64,000 nucleotides of DNA, from the NCBI RefSeq assembly GCF_023746555.1, contig NZ_CP098755.1, forward strand, positions 5,481,001-5,545,000, written 5' to 3'. The notes under the pieces were generated by a model, which was not told the origin of the DNA, ran no database searches, and worked only from the letters and a program-made list of their open reading frames with translations. This DNA comes from Brevibacillus ruminantium (lineage in GTDB: Bacteria > Bacillota > Bacilli > Brevibacillales > Brevibacillaceae). The translations under genes and the position numbers were made by a program. Within the stretch, counting starts at the first letter, position 1; each line of letters opens with the position of its first letter. Of the stretch, positions 8,187 through 16,093 are shown one piece after another.

Positions 8187-9551
8187 TTACAATCCTTTAA
8201 ATACATAGTCTTTGCCGTACAGCATTTTTAAAGCAGCTTCGGGTTCCCTGATATTTAACCGTTCCCATACACCCATCTGTATGTCAGAAGAATTGCCCGA
8301 AAAATATTTCATATACTTCCCATGCACACCGTTCGTTTTGGCCTTTTGCGACAGCATTTGATTTTTCCCGCTGTCCACGACCTTGCCGCTTTCCTTGTAG
8401 ACCGCTCGAATGATATCCTCATCTGTAGCTGTTGCCAGATCGAGGTTTTTCAACGCTTCTTTGAAAACCTTCGCCCCGCCTGCTCCCCCGTGTTGAACCG
8501 CCCTTGACCACAGGACGTCCTGCAGTGCAGCGCTTCTCTGACTGATGTCAAAGCCGATGTCCTTCTGCAAGGCGCGATCCACGACATCATAGTATTTCTC
8601 CTTTGTATACAGATGTTGCAGTTCCAGGAATCTGTCCGAATCATTGGCAGCGACCTCTTTAAACTTTTGATCAAAGCTTGATCCGATCTTTTTCCCATCC
8701 GCATTAAACCCTGCTAATAACTGGTTATAGATGTCCTTATCTTTCCCTTCCAACCATCGAAAAAAATGATCAATGACCTTGTCTTTTGAATTAAATTGAT
8801 AAGCGCCATACGACTTTCCGCCGATATCTCCCTTTCCTGTGGAAATGGTGCCTGGATTGCCGTTTGATTCATAGGCGGCTGATAAGGAACCCAGCTTTGT
8901 CCCGGCATTTGGCTGATTTTTATCTTTGGAAGGCGGCGGGCTTTGATTGTCTTTTTTGTCGGTGCCAGGCTTCGTATCTTTCGGTTTTGTTTCATTTGGC
9001 TTTGTTTCGGTCTTTGGTTTTGTATCCTGATTTGGTTTGGGCGAAGCCGACGTATTGTCCTTCGGTTTTGTAGGAGCCGGCGTTTCTTTTTGGCCATTCC
9101 CGTTTTTGTTCGGATCTGAAGCCGGATTCTGGGAGGGCTGACCGCCTCCATTCTTGATCCCTCCGGGGTTGATTCCTCCATTCTGAATCCCATCGGCTTT
9201 TATACCGTCTGGGGAAACCCCGTTATTTTTTATCCCCGTTGCATTGATCTCATTGGCCTGAATTCCCTTGGCATTGATTCCATCCGGATTGATACCTTTG
9301 TTGTTGATTCCTTCTGCATTCACCCCGTCCGGACTGATCCCTTTGGCGTCAATTCCTTGCTTATTAATTCCTTGTGTGCCGATTCCTTGTGTACTAATTC
9401 CCTGTGTTTGAATCCCTTGCGTGTTGATTCCATCGGCATGGATTCCCTGTGCATGAATTCCTTCTGCTTTAACCGCATGAAACGTTTGTGTAAGTGAAAT
9501 CAGCGCTGTTAACGTAATTACGGTCGCTTTTGCAAAGAAAAAGCGTTGCAT
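8187..9551 (-). CDS. Secreted GIxxx-repeat protein with lysozyme-like C-terminus
   Basis: 454 aa. The signal peptide ends near residue 29 (HAVKA). Residues 30-136 are GIxxx five-residue repeats (GIHAQGIHADGINTQGIQTQ). Residues 137-218 are a Lys/Pro/Thr-rich linker (NETKPKDTKP). Residues about 220-454 resemble the lysozyme-like domain found in phage tail proteins and T6SS VgrG extensions. E228 in SLSAAYESNGNPGTIS is a candidate catalytic acid, followed by GKGDIGGKSYGAYQF and a helical region (VLWSRAVQHGGAGG). Start ATG 9551 lies behind a GGGGGG ribosome site. It sits between the vWA lipoprotein gene upstream and its lipoprotein partner downstream. Peptidoglycan hydrolase activity is predicted, not shown. 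Confidence 0.8.
   Translation of the reverse strand: MQRFFFAKATVITLTALISLTQTFHAVKAEGIHAQGIHADGINTQGIQTQGISTQGIGTQGINKQGIDAKGISPDGVNAEGINNKGINPDGINAKGIQANEINATGIKNNGVSPDGIKADGIQNGGINPGGIKNGGGQPSQNPASDPNKNGNGQKETPAPTKPKDNTSASPKPNQDTKPKTETKPNETKPKDTKPGTDKKDNQSPPPSKDKNQPNAGTKLGSLSAAYESNGNPGTISTGKGDIGGKSYGAYQFNSKDKVIDHFFRWLEGKDKDIYNQLLAGFNADGKKIGSSFDQKFKEVAANDSDRFLELQHLYTKEKYYDVVDRALQKDIGFDISQRSAALQDVLWSRAVQHGGAGGAKVFKEALKNLDLATATDEDIIRAVYKESGKVVDSGKNQMLSQKAKTNGVHGKYMKYFSGNSSDIQMGVWERLNIREPEAALKMLYGKDYVFKGL
9144..9464 (-). repeat. 15-bp tandem coding repeats (GIxxx array 2)
   Basis: About twenty-one degenerate 15-base units encode the five-residue repeats of the lysozyme-type protein. They are of the same kind as arrays 1 and 3. 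Confidence 0.85.
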
Positions 9552-9633
9552 ATTCACGAAACCCCCCGTCAATCACATCAGCGATATTGGTCCTTATCCA
9601 CTTGCAGAAAAAATACTGGTATCTGCTTTCTCG

Positions 9634-10944
9634 TCAGTTGCCCGTGTATTTCGACTCGATTTCCGCCCTCATTTCCTCGTAGGACGACGCCGATAAATGA
9701 AACAAGTACTCGATCAACTCTTTCTCCGACGCGGCAACAAACCTCTCCCGCTCCTCCCTTTGCTGGGTAAAGTACGTTCTCCCTTTTTGCCCGATTTTTC
9801 CAGATGCCGCCAAATGGTCAATCGCTGCGCCAAGGTTCAGACTTTCCCGCCAATTCTTGTCGTACCAATCACGCTGATAGAGCTCGATCCATTTGGCTCG
9901 GTCGACCCATACCTCGTCAATTTCAGCCAAGGCATTTTGCTTCCAGAGCTCCCATTTTTCAGCGATTTCTCGGGCCCGCTCCAGTTCCTGCTTGAATTGC
10001 TCCTTGTTCGTAACGTTGGCGTACAATCCTTCGGAAGCTTTGGCGATTTCCTTGAGCTGCTTCTGTCCCTCTGCATTGACATCAAAGCCGATGACATTGA
10101 GGAGCGGTGTAAAATCGGAGGCCGCCAGCTCCTTGGCCACCTGTACCGGATTGCCATCACAGGTTTCGATTCCATCGCTCACCAGGTAAATGATGTTTGT
10201 ATTGGTTGCGGCGTCAAACTCGGCCATATCCTGCTGCGCCAGCCTCAAAGAGTTTGCAATCGGCGTCCATCCCGTCGGCTCGAACCGGTTTAAGGCATTC
10301 TCCAGCATTTCCGCATGATAGGGCTGGAAAGGATAGACCAGCTCACTGCTGCCGCAGGAAAGCTGTTTATGTTGGTCGGCACTGCTGCCCCTATGACCGT
10401 AGACGCGAAGAGAAACACGCGCTCCCTCCGGCAGACTGGCCGCAAACTCTTTAATCGCTTCCTTTGCCAACTGCATCTTGGTAGACTCACCAATTTTTCC
10501 ATTCATGCTTCCGCTTGCATCCAGGATGATTTCTACATTGAAGTTCTCTTTAAACTGCAGACGGGCATCCTCCATATCCGGGCTGCCGTATGAGGCAACC
10601 CGCCAACGATCCACCACCATCTGAGGGCTTAGGTAATCTTCCGCAAACAAACGAAGCAACTGAGCCCAGTAGGTCTTCATCCCTTCCTCATCTGTGTCAT
10701 CAGCTAATCTCGGAAACCGGTCGAGAACGTTTTGAATAGGTTCAAGATTTTCATTTTCCTCTTGGTAAAAATGAGTCCCAGCCAAGGGCCCTGGCTCCAT
10801 CGCGATCAATTCGGAAGTGGATACAGGGATTTGAGGAACTGCTGAAGGCGCACCGCTTCCCGAAGCCTGATGGGAACAGCTGCTCAATAGGAACATGAGA
10901 ATGCTATATATGAGTGCAAGCAGCGTTTTTTTCGAGATGCACAT
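9634..10944 (-). CDS. von Willebrand factor A (vWA) domain lipoprotein
   Basis: 436 aa. The signal peptide ends in LLSSC (lipidated C23). A helical region (about 60-125) precedes a vWA domain (about 135-310). The metal-ion-dependent adhesion site is complete: DASGSM at about 142-147, the Thr in PTGWTPI, and SDGIETCDG. The C-terminal 120 residues are helical and charged, and close to those of the second vWA lipoprotein at 16094. vWA domains bind protein partners through a divalent cation. The TadE/F genes lie just upstream, and two GIxxx genes follow. In Tad systems TadG often carries a C-terminal vWA domain, so this may supply that function as a separate protein (inference). Confidence 0.88.
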   Translation of the reverse strand: MCISKKTLLALIYSILMFLLSSCSHQASGSGAPSAVPQIPVSTSELIAMEPGPLAGTHFYQEENENLEPIQNVLDRFPRLADDTDEEGMKTYWAQLLRLFAEDYLSPQMVVDRWRVASYGSPDMEDARLQFKENFNVEIILDASGSMNGKIGESTKMQLAKEAIKEFAASLPEGARVSLRVYGHRGSSADQHKQLSCGSSELVYPFQPYHAEMLENALNRFEPTGWTPIANSLRLAQQDMAEFDAATNTNIIYLVSDGIETCDGNPVQVAKELAASDFTPLLNVIGFDVNAEGQKQLKEIAKASEGLYANVTNKEQFKQELERAREIAEKWELWKQNALAEIDEVWVDRAKWIELYQRDWYDKNWRESLNLGAAIDHLAASGKIGQKGRTYFTQQREERERFVAASEKELIEYLFHLSASSYEEMRAEIESKYTGN

Positions 10945-10983
10945 TTTAGCCTTTGCCTCCTTGTGCCGAAAACATTGTGACGA

Positions 10984-11616
10984 TTAAAGCGCCCGTAAAA
11001 ACCCGATTCTCCTGCTCTCGCCGGTCTGGACAATTTTTTCCGAGTAATTGGGGAAAAAGTCCAGACCAAGCTTATCCACTCGGTATTGGATGGATGCTTC
11101 CACCTCGATTCGATCATCGCCATTAAATGTCGTCACGTATTCCAGTGATGCGTTGTTTTCCCCCAGTATGTAGGCGACCACTCCCGGTATTTCAGCTTTC
11201 GCTCTCGCCAGCCCAGCCATTACGAAGGAGGCGAGCATCGGCCTTGATCCCAGTTGTTCAGTGAAGATCTGATCGATAGCCGTATAGCGGACTTCGCTGC
11301 TTGCCCAGTCCCGATTTGCTGACCGTAAAGCACGCTCCCTTTCGTCGACGTCCGGGCTGATCGGCGGCACAAAATTGACACTTGCCCACGCATCATAGGC
11401 GAGGATGGCTTCTTCCATCGCGTCATATACACTCTTGATCGCCCCGATGCTTGCCTGCTGGGCGCTGTTCATGGCTTTGTCTTTCCCGACGAAGACCGTG
11501 GAAAAATTATAGACAGCGGCAAACATGACCAGCAGCATGAAGGTAAAGATCGTCAGGGAAAACACCAGCATATTGCCTCGCTCTTCTTTTAATACAGAGA
11601 ACACCCTGTTTTTCAT
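10984..11616 (-). CDS. TadF/TadG-like pilus assembly protein (no vWA domain)
   Basis: 210 aa. N-terminal cytoplasmic stretch with ERGNMLVFS, the Tad-family entry to a single membrane helix (about 15-40), then an extracytoplasmic region of mixed fold. The start directly follows the TAG of the TadE-like gene (TAGATG), so the two are translationally coupled. TadF/TadG proteins are minor pseudopilins that help build Flp pili. TadG usually extends into a vWA domain; here the protein stops at 210 residues and a separate vWA lipoprotein follows 39 bases later. Confidence 0.75.
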   Translation of the reverse strand: MKNRVFSVLKEERGNMLVFSLTIFTFMLLVMFAAVYNFSTVFVGKDKAMNSAQQASIGAIKSVYDAMEEAILAYDAWASVNFVPPISPDVDERERALRSANRDWASSEVRYTAIDQIFTEQLGSRPMLASFVMAGLARAKAEIPGVVAYILGENNASLEYVTTFNGDDRIEVEASIQYRVDKLGLDFFPNYSEKIVQTGESRRIGFLRAL

Positions 11617-12018
11617 CTAGCGAATCACCCGACCTGTCATTTCCCGGTGAAACGTGATAACCCTGTCTTTGGGGTCCATATTGTCGCGGATCAGACTGGG
11701 AATGAAAATGAGGTCAATCTGTACTTGTATGTCAGCCGTAAAATAGTTGCCGTGTGAGATATTACCGGACACATAGCCGATTCCTCCGCCCGCAGCCGAT
11801 ACCACGTTCTTCGCCGCGTTCAGCGCCTCGGAGGAATTCCCTGTGATCGCATATACTTTCGCTGCTTCATTGGCCGCCGCTTGTGCTGTAATGACAGCGT
11901 AAGCCCCAATTAAAAACTGCCAGCAGATCATCAAAATCACAAAGACCAGCGGAAGAACAGCGAGAAATTCAACTGTCATCGAGCCTTTTTCATTGCGAAT
12001 CATCTGCTTCAGCCGCAT
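11617..12018 (-). CDS. TadE-like minor pseudopilin
   Basis: 133 aa. N-terminus NEKGSMTVEFLAVLPLVFVI is the TadE signature: a Gly before the hydrophobic helix, with Glu at the fifth position after the presumed prepilin-peptidase cleavage site. The rest is extracytoplasmic. TadE proteins are processed by the prepilin peptidase and are needed for Flp pilus assembly. AGGGAGGAGCGG lies upstream. A 10-codon remnant with almost the same start (MRLKQMIGNE) lies at 13779-13808. Confidence 0.85.
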   Translation of the reverse strand: MRLKQMIRNEKGSMTVEFLAVLPLVFVILMICWQFLIGAYAVITAQAAANEAAKVYAITGNSSEALNAAKNVVSAAGGGIGYVSGNISHGNYFTADIQVQIDLIFIPSLIRDNMDPKDRVITFHREMTGRVIR

Positions 12019-12075
12019 ATCTACTCCGCTCCTCCCTTATAGCCACTTTCCCCAATTTGCCAAAACGGACGGTGC

Positions 12076-12786
12076 TCAAAAAATGTCGCCCGGAATGCCC
12101 ATCCGATTCAGATCCTTTCTTGGCGCATGTTCCCGGGTATACATGGAAAAGAGCACCGCGATAAAAGGAAACAGAACGACATTTAACAACAGTTGTGTAA
12201 AGAATCCAACTCCGTAGCTCGTGGTGACAAGCGTCAGCAACCAGATCCCCAGCATGGAAACACCGAATTGGCTGATGCTCACAGCCAGGATGAGCCCGAG
12301 AATCTTGAAAAAATGCGTTTTGCCCATCTCCACAACCGCCCGCCAACACTTCCACGCTGATTGCTGCTTGATCACCATGAGGTACGGAGTCACATAAAAC
12401 AAGATGAAAAGAATCAATCCGGGAATAACCAGAAGAAGCATGCCCGTCGTCACTGCCAGCGCATATGCGATCCCGAAGAGAAAAATCGTAAAACCGTGTT
12501 CAGCAAATGCGTACAGTGCTTTCCCGAGGGGCCTTTCTTCGCCGTCCAAGCGATTTTGAACAAATTGGGCAAAGGGCAGCTGGATGACCGTAAAGATGAG
12601 CAGCAGGAGAAACATGTTCACAAAACCAGAGACCAGTTTGACCCCGGTGATGGTGGTCAGGAGATTGAGATAATTCATGATGATGTTGTATAGAAGCAAA
12701 GGGGGAAACACCGCAAGAACAGACAGCAGCAAGAGCTGCCTGATGTTTTGTGCATAGAATTGCAAACTCGCTTGGAAAAGGGCCAT
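12076..12786 (-). CDS. Polytopic membrane protein, DUF975/YciC-like
   Basis: 236 aa from the ATG at 12786; a GTG at 12795 would add three residues. About six hydrophobic segments, with charged loops and a Gly/Pro-rich LLLVIPGLILFILFYVTPYL segment typical of the DUF975/YciC-type membrane domain. No catalytic motif is visible. It lies between the broken vWA module and tadE. In this class of protein the role is unknown; near effector genes such multi-pass proteins sometimes serve as immunity or assembly factors, but there is no direct evidence here. Confidence 0.7.
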   Translation of the reverse strand: MALFQASLQFYAQNIRQLLLLSVLAVFPPLLLYNIIMNYLNLLTTITGVKLVSGFVNMFLLLLIFTVIQLPFAQFVQNRLDGEERPLGKALYAFAEHGFTIFLFGIAYALAVTTGMLLLVIPGLILFILFYVTPYLMVIKQQSAWKCWRAVVEMGKTHFFKILGLILAVSISQFGVSMLGIWLLTLVTTSYGVGFFTQLLLNVVLFPFIAVLFSMYTREHAPRKDLNRMGIPGDIF

Positions 12787-12805
12787 TTTTTTCACCCGCC
12801 TTTGA

Positions 12806-12845
12806 CTAAGGATTCCGTAGTAACGGAATTCCTTCTTTAGATTCC
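12806..12845 (-). pseudogene. C-terminal remnant of a second copy of the 283-aa partner gene
   Basis: On the minus strand the codons read KEGIPLLRNP then stop. This closely matches the last residues of the 283-aa gene at 13957 (IEGVPLLRNT then stop). Only about a dozen codons remain, behind a stop. With the broken vWA gene next to it, this suggests a duplicated vWA-GIxxx-partner module from which the middle was deleted. Confidence 0.6.
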
Positions 12846-12879
12846 TAATCTGTCATTGAAGTCGGTTCCAATGTCATTT

Positions 12880-13732
12880 TTATTTCCTCACACTTTGATC
12901 GTATAGTTTGTTAATGGTTTCAACCGCTTCCTCGTACGTTTTGTCGTTTAAGGAGTTAAGCATGGTGTCTAGCTCATCCTCATGTTGATTACTCAATTCC
13001 CATCGTTTTTTTCTCAACTGGTTTAACGCTTCCGTTATTTCCGTTGAAACAATTTGATCGTACTCCAACCGACTGATTGATGAATAAATACGGTTATCCT
13101 CTCGAATAGACTTTTGTGCCCACTCCAGACTAAATTTCAGAATACTTTTATCCCTTTTTAGCAAATTTGAAAATGCTTCCCTTTCCGATTTGCTTTTCCA
13201 CCGCCACCATTTTTCGGCTATTTCTTTCGTTTGCTCGAACTCCATTTGCAGCTCTTCCTGATTTTGAATCAACACAAAGCGACCGCCCGCTACAAGGCAA
13301 GATAATATAAGTGGATGATCTCTTCATTAGGATTTTCAATGTTTGGGAATTTACGAAGTTGCTTTTCAAGCTCTTCTTTGTATTCATCGTTATAATCCAT
13401 TCCTGAAAAAATGCCGGGTAGGAACTGAGCAAATTCCATTGCTGTTTCAGGAATTTTGGATACTCCCTGAGGCACCATTGCCTTTAGTTGCTCTATTTTT
13501 TCTTCCCTGCTTGTTTGTGCCGGCTGATTGGTATTGCCATTTGAATCTGTCTCTGCTGTTGTGGTTTCAACTTCTTTGCCTGTATGCAGAGTATCCGGAT
13601 CAGGAGACGCGACTGAATTTTCGCTACCCGCCTCCGTCCCGGGAGGCTGTCCCCCTCTTGTGGACTACAAGCAGACATAATCAGAAAACAAATTATCATT
13701 CCAGTAGTTGCTATTTCCCCCACCATTTTCAT
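12880..13732 (-). pseudogene. Broken copy of the vWA lipoprotein gene
   Basis: This is a damaged duplicate of the intact gene at 16094-17518. The start and lipobox are conserved (MKMVGEIATT, LIMSACSPQEG). The run of six C bases in the intact gene (plus strand, near 17436-17441) is five here (13651-13655), which shifts the frame right after the lipobox. A second frame then continues the homology (QGVSKIPETAMEFAQF to HLYYLAL), followed by a stop. Immediately after it a third frame resumes at AGGRFVLIQNQEEL and runs to the end. The whole vWA domain, about 208 codons, is missing at 13287-13290. It cannot give a working vWA protein. Confidence 0.88.
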
Positions 13733-13778
13733 CCAACCGTACCCTCCGCGTGACTAAATAGCTGAAAGGTCTGTATGA

Positions 13779-13808
13779 TTCATTGCCAATCATCTGCTTT
13801 AATCGCAT
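13779..13808 (-). pseudogene. Ten-codon remnant of a tadE start
   Basis: MRLKQMIGNE with its own AAGGGG ribosome site matches the start of the TadE-like gene at 11617 (MRLKQMIRNE). The homology then stops and the frame runs into the leader of the broken vWA gene. It marks an ancient recombination junction. Confidence 0.6.
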
Positions 13809-13956
13809 ACTGCTCATACCCCTTTTGGAGATCTTCCTAGTTACATAAACGGTTATTTCCACCGTAATGTTCCTAAAATAGAAATATTCACCTACTACAG
13901 AACTCGCGGCGGGAATGCGATACTCCGGTGATGGTGGTAATCATCTTTCTCCTTGA

Positions 13957-14808
13957 CTACGTATTTCGTAACAGCGGAACTCCTTCTATCAGGAACGCTT
14001 GTTCATTCGCTTTTGAGTAAACTTCTTTAAAATGTTCAGCAGATTGGAATACGACACGTTTGCTTGTCTGACTCGTTTCAAAGCTTGTAATGGAGGTTTC
14101 CAAAATTGCCCGTAAGTCTTTTTTGTTATAATCCTCCAGTAAACCAAGAAGTTTCGTTCTCTTCTTCTTAAGCTCTGTCGTCAGCTCAGCTTTCGTATGG
14201 CTGAAGAAATCAATCAGTCTATCGATGGTCTCCCAGATCTCTTGCATACGTAATCCTTCATATACAATGAAATCCGATTCGTACAAACAATCAAATAAGA
14301 AAAATTCGTCTCCTGGAATCACGTATCCACGTTCCATTATTTCATGATGTCTTGCAATTCCTCTGTCGTATATTTTTCTTAATTTCTCTCTGCTCTGGGT
14401 TATATACAGACATACCTCCATAAGCTCCTGAACATCCTGTCTTATGCTTTCATTCATCTGTTTTTCATAAGAGGAATGAAGTGCCTGCAGATATTCATAC
14501 TTGTGCTCGAACATCCAAACAGGCTTCTCCTTATCCCTGGCGAGGTTATCCACTAAACGATGGGCAGCAATATTACGCAACGTAAACAGTCTCATGACTG
14601 GAATCGCTTCTTGGCGTGGAACCAATTGCCCATCCGGACGCATGATCAAATATCCGACTGCGTCTTTTTTGCCCCATCTCCAGTACTGTACTTTGTAATA
14701 AAATTGGCCATTTATCTTCGCTGAATAGTTAAAAATAACCGTTTTTTCGAAAAAACGTTTGAATCTTTGTATTTGCTTCTTGACTGCTGTAGATTGGACC
14801 ACTTTCAT
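13957..14808 (-). CDS. Uncharacterised 283-aa helical protein, partner of hydrophobic GIxxx protein
   Basis: 283 aa, no signal peptide and no clear membrane segment, so probably cytoplasmic. The N-terminal part (about 1-95) contains aromatic beta-like stretches (FYYKVQYWRWGKKDAVGYLI, MRPDGQLVPRQEAIPV). The rest is mostly charged helix with coiled-coil character (LTTELKKKRTKLLGLLEDYN). I do not recognise a family. It follows the third GIxxx gene by 15 bases, and the ATG at 14808 has GGAGG 9 bases upstream; an in-frame GTG at 14811 is possible. Its base composition is visibly richer in A and T than the Tad genes. A chaperone or immunity role is only a guess from position. Confidence 0.65.
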   Translation of the reverse strand: MKVVQSTAVKKQIQRFKRFFEKTVIFNYSAKINGQFYYKVQYWRWGKKDAVGYLIMRPDGQLVPRQEAIPVMRLFTLRNIAAHRLVDNLARDKEKPVWMFEHKYEYLQALHSSYEKQMNESIRQDVQELMEVCLYITQSREKLRKIYDRGIARHHEIMERGYVIPGDEFFLFDCLYESDFIVYEGLRMQEIWETIDRLIDFFSHTKAELTTELKKKRTKLLGLLEDYNKKDLRAILETSITSFETSQTSKRVVFQSAEHFKEVYSKANEQAFLIEGVPLLRNT

Positions 14809-14823
14809 CACTAGAATCCTCCG

Positions 14824-15978
14824 TTATCCAAATAGCGATTTTACAAAACCAACGGCACCTTTCACAAAGGATCGGACTCCACGGGTAATTGCACCACCAG
14901 AGAGCTTGTCGCCATATTTGACGCCACGGCTGATCAACCATAAGGCAGCTCCAGCTATGAATAAACCAGCAGCGATGGGCTGCGCTACCGGGATGACCGA
15001 TGCAAATACTGCCGCATCCATCAATACACCGCCTACACTGCCTACACCATCCACAAATTTTTCATTTTGCTCCGCTTCGCTCTTACTCGAGGTAAAGGCA
15101 TCACTGAAGTTCCTATAGGTATCTATCCCGTCAAAGACGAGACTTATGCCTGCAGTCGCAACATTGAAACCCTTGTATAAGCCTGTCATTTGAAGCGTTG
15201 GTGGATTTGAACTAAGAGCATAGCTGTTAATAGAACCGGATATTCCGGAAATTGGGCCCCTCTGTCTCACAAACTTATAGCTATCGTAACCACTCATCGC
15301 ATCAAACACATCAATGCCCAGACCGGATACCGTCCCTACACCATCTTTATCTCCAAAGACAAATCCCAAACCTCTGATTCCTAGTTCGGATAAAAACAGG
15401 CCTCTCCCTTTTATACCACTTGATAAATCAATTTCGCCTTGTGCTAACAGTCCGGCTGTATACCCTAACGTTCCACCCACCACATCTTTGAATGTAAACG
15501 ATAAAGCATTGTACAACTGACCTTCTTTTTTTGAACTCCTGCCATCAGTGCCTGCGGGGTTAATTCCGTCTTTATTGATTCCATTTGTTTGAATACCGCT
15601 TGCATCAATCTCCTCGGTCTGGTTCCCCTCCGGCTTGGTTGCCTCCGCATTGATTCCTTCTGTCTTTATACCGCTGTTGTCAATCCCCTTGGTTTGAATT
15701 CCCTCTGGCTTGGTTACTTCAGCGCTGATTCCTTCTGTTTGAATGCCTTGGGTATTCATCCCTTTGGGGTTTATTCCCTGCGGATTTATTCCTTTTGTAT
15801 TGATTCCTTCCGTATGGATGCCTTCCACCTGGATACCATCAGCATTGATGCCTTCCACATTAATGCCTTCAGCCTTTACTAAAAATGGCTGGCCTATGAA
15901 TACCATTAGAAACAGGAGGATGAAAATAAATGCGTTAGACCCCTTGATCGCTCTCACGAAAAATGGTTGCTTCCCCAC
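14824..15978 (-). CDS. Secreted GIxxx-repeat protein with hydrophobic C-terminus
   Basis: 384 aa. The signal peptide ends near residue 36 (FLVKA). GIxxx repeats fill about 36-145 with some decay (GINVEGINADGIQVEGIHTE). Unlike the two relatives, there is no long Pro/Lys linker. The C-terminal 240 residues are Gly-rich with several hydrophobic stretches. The strongest is near 298-340 (MDAAVFASVIPVAQPIAAG then LFIAGAALWLIS), followed by a basic amphipathic tail (RGVRSFVKGAVGFVKSLFG). This pattern is seen in membrane-inserting toxin ends, but no family was recognised. GTG start at 15978 with GGAGGG 6 bases upstream. It lies between the intact vWA lipoprotein gene and the 283-aa partner. Confidence 0.75.
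   Translation of the reverse strand: MGKQPFFVRAIKGSNAFIFILLFLMVFIGQPFLVKAEGINVEGINADGIQVEGIHTEGINTKGINPQGINPKGMNTQGIQTEGISAEVTKPEGIQTKGIDNSGIKTEGINAEATKPEGNQTEEIDASGIQTNGINKDGINPAGTDGRSSKKEGQLYNALSFTFKDVVGGTLGYTAGLLAQGEIDLSSGIKGRGLFLSELGIRGLGFVFGDKDGVGTVSGLGIDVFDAMSGYDSYKFVRQRGPISGISGSINSYALSSNPPTLQMTGLYKGFNVATAGISLVFDGIDTYRNFSDAFTSSKSEAEQNEKFVDGVGSVGGVLMDAAVFASVIPVAQPIAAGLFIAGAALWLISRGVKYGDKLSGGAITRGVRSFVKGAVGFVKSLFG
15544..15873 (-). repeat. 15-bp tandem coding repeats (GIxxx array 3)
   Basis: About twenty-two 15-base units encode the five-residue repeats of the hydrophobic-type protein. Some units are decayed (AEVTKPE, AEATKPE occurs twice as a larger near-duplicate block). Confidence 0.85.
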
Positions 15979-16093
15979 AAAAGTCCCTCCTTTCGTTACC
16001 TAATCCCAGTATGAGGTGTGATTTTTTGCCATCCCCCTGCATTTAATAAGGCAGATTACCTCTATTCGTAACCCGCCATTGAAGTGGTTCCTT

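Noticed and set aside
7100-9464. Regular repeats resembling a CRISPR array
   Set aside because: The unit is 15 bases, in frame with a secreted protein, with no unique spacers and no cas genes.
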